Source: Arcuatula senhousia (taxonomy: Eukaryota; Mollusca; Bivalvia; Mytilida; Mytilidae). From it: a stretch of 64,000 nucleotides of DNA. The position numbers were made by a program, and so were the translations under genes. Shown here piece after piece: positions 54,301-64,000 of the stretch (position 1 is its first letter; each line of letters starts with the position of its first letter). Location of the stretch: the NCBI GenBank assembly GCA_963971305.1, contig OZ020309.1:19027001-19091000 (forward strand), given 5' to 3'. The notes beneath the pieces were generated by a model. The model did no database searches, was not told the DNA's origin, and was given only the letters and a program-made list of their open reading frames with translations.

Positions 54301-54637
54301 CAAAGTTAAATAGAGGGGGTCTTTTTGTGATAGTTTTACCATATACATTGTGTTGTCTATCGACAATTACAAATCGACAAGCAGCGAGTTCTTGTCATTT
54401 AAAAGAATGTTGGCTGTTTTTCATTTTGCCTCTGATGATGTATTCTTTGTCAAGTACACTTATTCTACAGCTCATTTTCAATTCTTCACATGTAATTAAA
54501 AAATAAATTGTATAGCTATGTACATGTTGTTGCGCCGTCTCCTTTTTGTATTCGACTTAAAGTTTCTAATGGGATTTCTACAAAAGACCGGTAGTGCCAT
54601 CGGTTCTGTCACATTTCTCCTTTGATGCGAGAAATTT
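51336..54637. other. 3.3-kb stretch without a supportable gene
   Basis: AT-rich intergenic or intronic sequence. The only structure seen is an inverted-repeat unit at 52974-53241. Short open frames here lack any motif or splice support. Confidence 0.45.
52974..53241. mobile_element. MITE-like inverted-repeat unit (~268 bp)
   Basis: The left end CCATTTTATTTTAATGGGGG… and the right end reversed (CCATCTGAATTTTATGAGGG…) are imperfect inverted repeats converging on GGGGGCTATGG. The interior has repeated AAAGGCAGGA motifs. A target duplication is not clear. Confidence 0.45.
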
Positions 54638-54785
54638 CTCATTTCCAAGTTGACATTTCGCACCTCCAAGTTGACATTTCTCATTTCAAAGTTGACATTT
54701 CGCACTTTTAAGTTGACATTTCTCAATTCCAAGTTGACATTTCTTAGTTCCAAGTTGACATTTCTCACTTCCAAATTGGCATTTC
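54638..54785. repeat. 21-bp minisatellite (~7 units)
   Basis: The unit is AAGTTGACATTTCTCATTTCC with a few substitutions. Because 21 is a multiple of three, it stays open on the minus strand and yields a RNVNLE-type heptapeptide repeat; this is a by-product of the repeat and not gene evidence. Confidence 0.8.
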
Positions 54786-56446
54786 TCTGTTCATGTTTTA
54801 TGCGGAATTGAATTTTACAGAATTTGAACTGTTCGAATAAAGGAAAACATAACAAGCAATAAAACAATAAATGTTTCGATAGAGGTGGTAAATAAGAATA
54901 AATCAAGGAGAAATTATTTGTAAAAAAGTTTTAGCTATTTTCAGTTTTTACTGCAATTTAAAACCAAAAGGTAACTATTAAATTGCACGAAAACCAGTTT
55001 CTTTTTCGAAAAAAAAACTTTTGTGCTAGAAGTAAAAATACATGCTCACTGTTAGGAACAAACGAATCGAGTATGCTATGTTTTAATAACACTATAGGCA
55101 CATTAAGTCCAATTCAAACAAAACAGAAGGTTTTTTTTCGCAGAATCTAATTTTCGTGATATATACATATATATGGAGGTATATACTGTAAATTTACTAT
55201 TTATGTTACTTTATTTTCGCGACTTTAAAGAATTGCAAAAAAAAAAAAAAATAAAAAAAAAATGCCCAAGAAAAACACGAGTCATTAAGGGCGCAAGTTT
55301 TGTTTAACTTCGCAGCTACTCAAATTAATGAGTCATTAAGTGTGATTTATATGATTAACAGATACTTAAGATGATTGGTGATTTAGATTGAATATGATTT
55401 GCCGAAGAACCTCAACGTAGTGGGCGAAGGTTCCTGTGTCTGGTTCAACTGTTACTTGGGAAGCTAACGCTGGTGGTGATGTGTCATGAGCTGGACGACT
55501 CAGTTCACTCATCGAGTATTACAGTAAGCAGTCCCTGCATGTAATAGGGATGTTTTGGCATGATATAGCAATTTTGACCTTATTTCCGAAAATCGGCGCT
55601 CCTTTTTTTAACACAAAAGAAAGGGAGGTTTCCAACTACGGAACCCTTCCTGGATCTGCCACTGCTGCATCTGATTCAAACCGTATTAAAATCAACAACC
55701 AGGTGATTGGAAATACTCATTAATATCAATTATCTAAATTTGTTATACAATCCGACTAAGACTCATATACATACGTGTTTTGCCAAATATAATTTAAAAT
55801 CATGACAGGTAAATATATGTAAATTACCAATAGCAAACAAAATATTAATATATTGAGTTTTTGGATAACACTGTTGAAATTAGGGTTTTCTGGAATTCAA
55901 AAGTGACATATTTTGTTGGTTATTAGTATATTGAATTTCCAGTTTCGAATCATGTATCTCAAATTTCGAATTTCTCGAATTTCGAATTTCCTATCTTGAA
56001 ATTCGATAATTACGTTTTTGGAAGAACTATTTTGATTGGTACAGGATTATAAAACAAGCAATCTGATTGGTTATAAGTATATTAAATTTCGAATCTCGAA
56101 TCTCGTATGAGCCTTCTTGAGCTTTCATACAAACGACATATTATCAGCACAAATGGACACACCTTTTCATATTGATACATTTGTCTTGTTGAAGATTGCG
56201 TTGTGGTTCGGAACAATATTTTTCCGTTCAAAACACATTTTGAGAATGCATTGGACAAAATATCCCTATTGTACATTTAGACTTACATAAAGGTGAATAT
56301 TGTTATTTAACATTTTATTTAAAAATTACTTCGTGTAAAAGTGTACATGTAAATAATATTAACCTTAAATCGGCTGTGCTCAAAAACGGAAAAAAGTAGA
56401 ACTTCAAAATAACAGAATTAACCATAAATTAAATAATATAAAAAAT

Positions 56447-56578
56447 ATGAAGAATAAATTATATCTATGTCTTGCTACAGTATATTTTTGAATTCCGTAT
56501 CCAGTCTTTGCTATGAAGAATAAATTATATCTATGTCTTGCTACAGTATATTTTTGAATTCCGTATCCAGTCTTTGCT
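56447..56578. repeat. Perfect 66-bp tandem duplication
   Basis: Two back-to-back identical units begin ATGAAGAATAAATTATATCT, at 56447-56512 and 56513-56578. Perfect identity implies a recent event or an assembly duplication. Confidence 0.85.
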
Positions 56579-57709
56579 GTACACAAACTGAAAAAAATAA
56601 TCCGAAGTTAAGTCATTTTCAGGTTTACGTATCGATGCACCCTAAGTTAATGACGAATAACAACGCGTTTTATTTGAAATGAATCGTTTATAATTCAGCA
56701 TGATGACAGTTGTTGTCTTACAATTTGCTCGTTAAAAATTGTTGCCCGAAAATAAAAATTTGTAAATGCCATTATTTGCTATGTTAAAATATGATGATAT
56801 TTTCAAGATAATAGACATTTCAACTTTTGAAGCGTGACATTCAGCCACACCCATTGACCATGCCTTTTAGTCAGCATAAATAAATTGTATGTCTTTGTAA
56901 ATTATGCACGATATTTTTGTGCATCATGTTTTTTTTAAAGTTCTTAAGAACAACATTCAATTTTAAAAAGCGTTGAATGACGAAGTTGAAATATCTTTTA
57001 AAAATCAGATTTGAAATAACCCGCCTTTTAAAGGTCGCTTGTTTACAGTCGTTACTAAACTGCGTCATCAATACCTATTTTAGTATATGTATATACCTTC
57101 CATGTTTATTTTATAGAACACAACAAAAACGAAAAGATATAAAGGTAAGAAATGTTCATTAAAATAGGGGCCATGTTAACAACATTGCCCGCAAATGCAT
57201 AAAGTCATAACTTTAATCTTAATCATGTTAATGATAACACATGTAAGAAAGGGAAAAACATATTATATGTAAACATATTATTAATATTCTTCTTTCCCGA
57301 AACAGTTAACAAGCATTTTCTTTTTCAAAAAATGCGAATAATTACCGATGAAAATAAACAGTTTATTCATGTGTAAAAGAACACTAAACTAAAATGGAAA
57401 AAAAACATTACCAAAACATAGTCACGGAAAAAAATCATGTTCGTTATTTATTTTATCATCCATAATTAAAGCTTGTGTAAAATTAGTACACTATTTGGAG
57501 TAGATTTTATAATACTACTCAATATAAAGAAACATATCTCAGGATTCTTTTGAAAATGTGAACATTGTCTCTCGGTTTCTTTGACAAATGTTTCGTCAGT
57601 AAACGAAGTATGTAACCTTTTAAATAGTAATATTCAATACATTTGTATTAAATACCCTCTCAGCAAAGCTTGACAGGGTAAGAATCATTATGCAATCAAA
57701 GTTCAATAC

Positions 57710-58082
57710 TCTAGGTAAATAATTGTGTAATCAAAATTCAATATTCTAGGTAAATAATTGTGTAATCAAAAACCCTATGTACTTGGTAAATCAATGTGTA
57801 ATCAAACCCAATATACTAGTTAAATCATGGTGTAATCAAACCCAATATACTAGGTAAATAATTGTATAATCAAAACCCAACATACATGATATACTAGGTA
57901 AATAATTGTATAATCAAAACCCAACATACATGATATACTAGGTAAATAATTGTATAATCAAAACCCAACATACATGATATACTAGGTAAATCATTGTGTT
58001 AACAAAACCCAATAAACTACAGTCAGGGATCATTCTTACACAAGTGAATGATCCCTGACTGAACTAGGTAAATCAAAGTAAT
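57710..58082. repeat. Minisatellite of CTAGGTAAATAATTGTGTAA units
   Basis: About eight units share CTAGGTAAATAATTGTGTAATCAAAACCCAA (written here as its two overlapping halves in the reader's mind: a CTAGGTAAAT part and an AATCAAAACCCAA part). Units of ~36 bp give way to ~60-bp units carrying an extra CATACATGATATA. A perfect hairpin interrupts the last unit (58020-58061). Confidence 0.75.
58020..58061. other. Perfect 16-bp stem hairpin flanked by AACTA
   Basis: CAGTCAGGGATCATTC (58020-58035) pairs exactly with GAATGATCCCTGACTG (58046-58061) around the 10-base loop TTACACAAGT. AACTA occurs directly on both sides (58015-58019 and 58062-58066), like a 5-bp target duplication. It could be a minimal fold-back mobile unit inside the minisatellite. 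Confidence 0.75.
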
Positions 58083-58571
58083 TCAAAACTTAAACTGAGA
58101 TACAGTGAAGGACCTACTGGGTTTGCCTGAAATTTGATAAAGAAAGCACGACTATAGCATGTATTTGAATATTGCAAGCTAATTCTTGTCAAGTAGTGAA
58201 TAAAAATGATGCATCGAAGATAAATACCCTTAATTAGTGTTTAACGCGGTGAAATTGTTTTAACTGTATGTTTATCTGGTTTTGTAAAAAAATTTTTCGA
58301 TCCTTCTGAAAATGTGGGTGGACAATGTGTTCGTGCACAGCTATTGACAATCCATATTTGGCTTAAAAAGTGCAGGTTAAATCGGTCGTATCATGATGAG
58401 CTCTGCTAAGATTTCTTATCAAAACCTTGGTTGTACAATGCTCTCTCTTTGTTTGTCATATCTATATTCCAGTTGATCGTATCCTATAGTTTAAGTTTTC
58501 AGGATATACGTAGATAGGGATTTGGATAGTTTTAATAGACGTCAGCTTGAGTAATCCTTGTTCTATTTCAG

Positions 58572-61535
58572 ATAGCATCGAACACTCCACCATGTAGAAC
58601 GTTGAACTTGTCATAACCGTAAAACTACAAAACAAGCCACCGCATGGTGTTCCGAGTGCGCTGTATACTTTTGTAGTGAATGCAAGGACTCCCATGATAT
58701 ATTTCCAATGTCTAAGCAGCACGTTATCGTTGCTATGGCTGAAATAAACAACCCCGGTTCCGTCATACCAGTCGAAGAATCAAGATGTAAAATCCATAAT
58801 GAAGACTTCCAACTCCTTTGCCTAAAACATGACAAGATGCTTTGTTTAATTTGTTTTAAAAGCCATTCTAGCTGCAAAGATGTGGTTAGTCTTACTGAAG
58901 TCGTTAAAGGCATTAAAGATTCGGAACTATTTCGCGAAGGGGAGATTGGTTTGTCCGAGTCCTTGGATAATTTGACGACAATAATAAAAGTTCTTAGTGA
59001 AAACCAAGCAAGCGCTGATGACAACAAAGAAAATATGAAGAGGGAAGTGGACAAGCTATATGACCAGGTTGTTAGTCGAATTCGTGAGACCCAAGAAAAA
59101 ATAAAGGCCGAAATATACACCTCGCCAAAAGTTAAGCAACACCAACTTTTTTAAACCATAATCATTTTATGGCTTGAAATATTCGTATAATACAAAATGA
59201 TGGAAAATCAAAGAGTAATCACTTAAATGTATTGACTCTAATTGTGTAATGGACTAAAGATGTTTTATCAGAAATGTTTGCAAGTTGTGAAAATCCAACT
59301 TTTCGAAAATTGTATAAAAACTAAGATGAAATAGCGTTTAAAAAGTTTAACTTCCAATATCAATTGTAGACTTATAACAACTTATTAATGCATATATTGT
59401 TTGCAAACATGACAAATTACCACTATACAAACAAAAAATACTGGTTTCAAGGTCAAGTTGCATCCACTGTGGCCAACAAAGGGAATTAATCAGTTTTCAC
59501 AATAAAAAGTATGAAAAACGCTAAAAAGGCAAAAAATTTGCAAATGTGTACGATTTTTTGTCTAAAACAAATTCAATGTTTTTCTTAACCCTAAAACACA
59601 TGTTTGAACCTAAAAGATGTCACAAAAGCATTTGAATTGCTTGAATTCCTACCAGAACATATCCGTAAAAAGGGGGTTTGGATACTTAAAATCTGTTATT
59701 GGCATGAAAATATGCAATTCTTAAGTTTTTATGTAAGGCAAAGATTTACCATTGGTGTAAGTTACCACATCCATATTGATAAAATGTCAAACTTAACTTC
59801 TACTTCCGCCAATAGAAGCAAACCTTCAAAAGGTCACAATAATGCCTTTAAACGAACATATCGAAAAACTGAAAAAAAGTCCATTAAAAATTAAAACTAT
59901 GAGATTTTCGGAACGGTTTTATAAGTATCATTTGTTATGAGTACCAAAATGTCACCTTTAAAATCAATAAATGTAAAAAATCTTTTGTCAGCATTTTGTT
60001 CCATGCAAAAGCCATGCAAAAGTAAGCTTTCGTTTCTTTACAATGTTTAGGTTTCAAACCGGGCAAAAACAATCCAAAAAATGCTGGAGGTGATATGTTA
60101 ACATCCTAATTGTTACAACAGAGCAAAAAAACATATGGTTTTAATCATCAAACTCTCAATTTACGCAACCCAAAAGTTGTAACTGAAACAACACTTTTTG
60201 GGTTGCTTGATTTGTTTGCCAATATTGAATATTCTACAAAAACCGAAAATTGTACGATGATTGATTAGAATCAAAAAATGTTGTAAATGTGTGGAAGAAA
60301 ATATAGGCCAAGTTTCAGGATATTGTTTAGAGAAATATGGACGCTGTACTAACGTGAGTACAGGTGTTGCTTAACTTATGGCGAGGTGTATAGATAAAAA
60401 ATCACAAAAGATAAAATCTGCTGTACTTGAAACGTCAAATGATTTGCAAAATACAAGTGCAAAAACTACAGAGCTACATGCACATTTGAAGAACGTGAAC
60501 ATATACGGTTCTGATATCCAGATATACAAAGCCTTAAGAGAAATTAATACAAAAACACAAGAGAACAATGAACAAATCAATGCATTAATAGATGCAGGGA
60601 AAACCGACAAAATTCAACTATGTTTGGCGACAAATAATGTAGTTGAACGTATTCTGGAATGTGAACAGCTTGCGACCATCAATACAAAGAAGATTTCAGC
60701 TAGTATCAACCTGAAAAAATCGAAAGAAAAACAGGCACAGTTTATTCAATTAAGAAAACAAAGGTCGTTTGATGATATAAAACTTAATCATGCTACTTCG
60801 TATACAAGTCAATGTGGCAATATTACAGGAGTTTCGGTCTTACCTGATGGTAAGATTCTTACCTGTGACTACGACGGAAGAAAACCCATCTCTGTCGTCG
60901 ATGGAACGGGAAAGTTGGTATCAACCATTCCAGTACCAGAAAAGTATGTCTATGATGTCGCCGTGATAGACCAGAACACAGTGACAGTAACATCTGGTTC
61001 TGACAAGACCGTCGGTATTGTAGACATTCCATCATCTAGTATCAAGAGATCTATTACTACCATTAGAAGCTGCTATGGAATAACATACCTAAATCAACAT
61101 CTTTACTGTTGTGTTTATAGGAAAGGAATCATCAAAATGTCCGTAAACACTGGTAATAGTTCATTACTTTATAGAACAAATTTGCCAAGTTATTCTTACA
61201 TAACAAACCATAACAATAAATTGCTCTTTACAAACAACGAGAAAGGCACTGTCACTTGTTGTGACTTGGAAGGTCAAAGGGTTTGGAAGTTCAAAAATGC
61301 ATTACTATTGAGTAGTCCCACAGGAATAGCCGTAGATTTTTACGGCTACAGTTTTGTGACTAGGCCATACGACAACAGTGTCGTCATGTTGTCAGAAAAT
61401 GGAAAGAGGAGCAGAAAAGTCTTGACCGAGGATGATGGTTTGAAGGAGCCACGATCTGTGTGTTTTGATCCCGTTAGGAACCGACTTCTGGTGGGAAATA
61501 AGAATGACAACGTTTTGATATATAACTTTTCATAA
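58572..61535 (+). pseudogene. TRIM-like B-box/coiled-coil/beta-propeller gene, interrupted by a transposon (paralog 2)
   Basis: The exon begins after the acceptor TTCTATTTCAG. The first B-box region (58572-58700; WCSECAVYFCSECKDSHD) follows in-frame stops and a shift, and the expected start codon is ATA. From 58708 the frame is good: second B-box (CKIHNEDFQLLCLKHDKMLC…SHSSC), then a coiled coil to 59115, the transposon (59116-60390), more coiled coil (60393-60760) and a six-bladed-propeller-like C-terminus (60800-61535; YVYDVAVIDQNTVTVTSGSD, LYCCVYRKGIIKMSVN). Removing the insert with one TA restores the reading frame. No RING finger is visible. Close relative of 48522-51335, in opposite orientation. 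Confidence 0.82.
59116..60390. mobile_element. Mariner-like non-autonomous transposon (1,275 bp) inside TRIM paralog 2
   Basis: The inverted ends are ~28 bp: left TACACCTCGCCAAAAGTTAA, right complement TACACCTCGCCATAAGTTAA, both continuing GCAACACC. TA duplications lie at 59114-59115 and 60391-60392. The flanking codons fit the uninterrupted paralog (AEID) exactly once one TA is removed. The size is that of a full mariner, but no DDE/D transposase frame is present; a 96-residue frame at 59604 has no recognisable motif. Confidence 0.85.
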
Positions 61536-62933
61536 GAAAGAATGTGAGAAATTGAACGTGATGAAGATTGAAAGTTGAATTGATTTTTAATTATTTAGTT
61601 TACAATTTAAAATGAGTAAAGAACAATTCATTAAAAATGATCCAATACATAATTTTACATTTTTATTCCTGCTTTATGAAATGAGCTAAAGAAAAAAAAC
61701 CTGCCACTACAACAAAATCCAGACCAATTAAAATTAAAATTGTATCAATTTACGTTTAAAACAAAATTTCTTACTTGTATGATAAATTGCTTAATACACA
61801 TAACACTAATATACAGTACACTTATAAAAAAACTTTTGATACAAATTTTATTGTCAAATTAAAATTTTATCTTTCCAAGTTTCAAGAGGTAGATAGAGTT
61901 ATCTATCTTTGATTGTGGAAATTGATTATTTGTTTTATTTTTGATAATGGTTTATTATGTAATACTGTTTGCTTCTGCAGTTGTTTAAAGACCCCAGTTG
62001 CCATGTTGTAATATATTGTTTTATTATTTTCAATTTAGAATAGCAGATAATAAAAGTAGATTAGTACTTGTTTTTATTTACAACTTATGTTTTAGTAGGA
62101 TTTTACTGGATGAAATGGCAACTTAGTTTTTACAGACAGTCATAACTGGTTCAAGAGATTCAACCTCTTATCCAACAGTTTCATGAACGAATACACTTAT
62201 TATACATGTAGATTTAATGTTTTGTGGAATATATGTAAATGCATCAACCAAAATAAAAACTTACTTATATGTTGACAGTCAATCAGTATCATTTAAGTGA
62301 TGTCACCTTTGTAAAGAAATTATAAAACGTCTTGACAAATAGAAAACAGAAGCTTGCATGTGAGTATATGAAAGATGACAATGAGGATAAAAGGACATAA
62401 TATTAACTGGGATGACATTTTATGCAGACTGTATTTAACTTAGATAGTGTACCAAAAAGTGCATATGGCGCAGACTAAGTATCATATTACTTGTCTAAAG
62501 ACGCGTCTATAGTCAAATTTTCAAACTGAGTTTTGATCATCTATACACCATCCTAATCTGTTTCTCGAAACTATTTGATACGCGTCTTTTGTCTGGACGT
62601 CTCAATTATAGTTTTAAGAAAAAATAATTAAAAAAAATATCTAGTAACATTTAAACAACACATACTAATCTGTACGCAAACTGAAAGGGTTATAATTGGC
62701 AAGCTCAAAATGAAAGTAATCAAACCTTAAATGGCCAAAAGAAAATACAAAACAAGACAAAGACAAACTAGAGAAATTGAAGATCGCAATGGTCTTGACT
62801 TGATACTTACGACAAAATCCGCAAGTCCGATTGCAGAACTTGTTCATTCAAGGATAACTGCACATTCCGGGAATTCTGGCGTTCATCAGACTGCACAAAG
62901 ACTTGTCATTGTCATCACAGACCTCTGCTAACG
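61536..62933. other. 1.4-kb stretch downstream of TRIM paralog 2, no gene seen
   Basis: This begins with the presumed 3' UTR of paralog 2. Several AATAAA-like signals occur, for example ATAATAAAAG near 62047. A short region at 62740-62810 resembles 22440-22520. No coding region is supported. Confidence 0.4.
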
Positions 62934-63760
62934 TGTAGGCAACCAGGCAGGCAAATATGATACCTATTTTAAAAACATAGAAAAATATGTGTAGGCAACA
63001 GGGAAGTTATCATGATACCTATTTAGAAATATAAATTACAACAAAGTTCCAGACAAAAAATTTGGCAAAGCATGACGCGCGTTTCGTGTATTCAAGACTC
63101 ATCAGAGGCGCTCTACCAAAATTTGAAAATGCCAAAATTATATGAATGTGAAGAGCAATGTTACCCTAAAATGTCAAATGAGAAAAATAAATTATGACTA
63201 AGTACAACCTATGTCTAGGGTAGGCAAAACCTTAGGGTTTTGACAATTTAGAAATTTTTAACAGATAACTTATAGCTTTGATGTGTTTGTCAACACAAAA
63301 GTGTTGATGCCGGAGCGGGCTAACCTCGGGAAATTTAAACTCCACCAGCAGCGCTAACCATCACATAAGTTAGATATATAAATTACAACAAAGTTCCAGA
63401 CAATAAATAAATAATAGACAGACGTCTATTCAAGACTCACCAGAGGCGCTCTACCAAAAGTATAGATTGCCAAGATTATATGAATGTGAATGTGAAGAGC
63501 ATATAGATTAATGTAACCATATACAACAGAACCATAACAGAATTGTGTAAGCAAGCAATTTACTAGTAAATACAGATTTTTAGGTTTAATCTGATTTTAA
63601 AAATGCATGTATTTAGAAATGGAAATAACTTTAGCCAATGGATAGGCAACAAGGCAAAACTCATATGATACGTATTTTACCGTTTATTTTGCCTCAATTA
63701 TAAATAGAAGGTGATAAACAAATTTGTAGGCAACAAAGCGGCAAGTATGATATCTTGTCT
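62934..63760. repeat. Cluster of interspersed direct repeats
   Basis: Four copies of a GTAGGCAACAAGGCAAGTAT-like unit followed by GATACCTATTTT occur at about 62935, 62992, 63641 and 63726. Two copies of a ~120-bp unit (AAATTACAACAAAGTTCCAG … CAGAGGCGCTCTACCAAAA … TATATGAATGTGAAG) occur at 63034 and 63379. The GCGCGTTTCG/CAGAGGCGCTC phrase is one I associate with mollusc interspersed repeats. No coding capacity. Confidence 0.55.
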
Positions 63761-64000
63761 GAAAACAAAAATGAGTGATGTTTTACGCCCGTGCAACGCT
63801 TATCTAGGTTATTTACAGGCGAAAAAAAAAAGAAAAAAAAACACAAAAGAACTCTCGATGTTACGTAGCATGTGACTTAGTCTTGCAATGGTTCTGAGAG
63901 AACAATGCAGACCTTAAAAAACTGAACAAGTACATGTATGAAAGCTGCTTTGAGGTAGTAATAAAGAGTCAGTAATTTTCTAACAAAATTCTGCCTGGTA

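Noticed and set aside
54496..54906. Heptapeptide-repeat protein (RNVNLE repeats)
   Set aside because: By-product of a 21-bp minisatellite; no start context, splice signals or conserved flanks.
57710..58082. CRISPR array
   Set aside because: Units are adjacent minisatellite repeats without unique spacers, in an animal genome with no cas genes.
59604..59894. Mariner transposase inside the TRIM paralog 2 insert
   Set aside because: The 96-residue frame lacks any DDE/D or HTH motif, so the element is treated as non-autonomous.

Overview
The window is AT-rich, intron-containing animal DNA packed with nested transposons. It is most likely from a bivalve mollusc such as a mussel. This is an inference from the bivalve-type B-box/beta-propeller (TRIM-like) genes, a mollusc-type tRNA-derived SINE, PHD-tailed pogo transposases and SGNH-domain LINEs; nothing in the window names the species.

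Region 1 (1-19.99 kb) is a transposon nest. A dead minus-strand LINE (called LINE-A here: ORF1 with an SGNH/esterase-like domain, ORF2 with endonuclease and reverse transcriptase) took a pogo-like DNA transposon into ORF1, with a TA target duplication. About 6.2 kb of this composite was then duplicated in tandem (1840-8071 and 8072-18006). The second pogo copy later received LINE-B (13435-17196), whose 1171-residue endonuclease/reverse transcriptase ORF is intact. A truncated LINE 3' end lies at 19.34-19.98 kb.

Region 2 (22.76-37.82 kb) is a complete Maverick/Polinton of 15,058 bp. It has ~340-bp terminal inverted repeats starting AG and ending CT, a perfect 6-bp target duplication (TAGATA), and a ~30-bp minisatellite as its target. 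It carries an rve integrase, a protein-primed DNA polymerase B broken by two frameshifts and one stop, an A32/FtsK-type packaging ATPase, a candidate double-jelly-roll major capsid protein, a candidate minor capsid protein, and at least seven unnamed small, membrane or structural proteins. Most gene starts sit directly on a TTTAAAAATG-like motif. I found no adenain-type protease. Structural genes are intact while the polymerase is broken, so the copy could persist only with help in trans, if it is active at all.

Region 3 (38-48 kb) holds host intron sequence with MITEs. Two phase-compatible exons of an unidentified host gene (39939-40038 and 41316-41473) are separated by an intron containing a pogo-like MITE. 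A mollusc-type SINE is split by a 4,558-bp element with 40-bp perfect terminal repeats starting CACGGTG and a 5-bp duplication (AACTA), which resembles Transib.

Region 4 (48.5-61.5 kb) has two inverted paralogous B-box/coiled-coil/beta-propeller genes. Both are degraded at the first B-box and both are interrupted by a mobile element. Between and after them are minisatellites, a perfect 42-bp hairpin and dispersed repeats.

All coordinates were read by eye. Family assignments rest on motifs and remembered family features, not on database searches.
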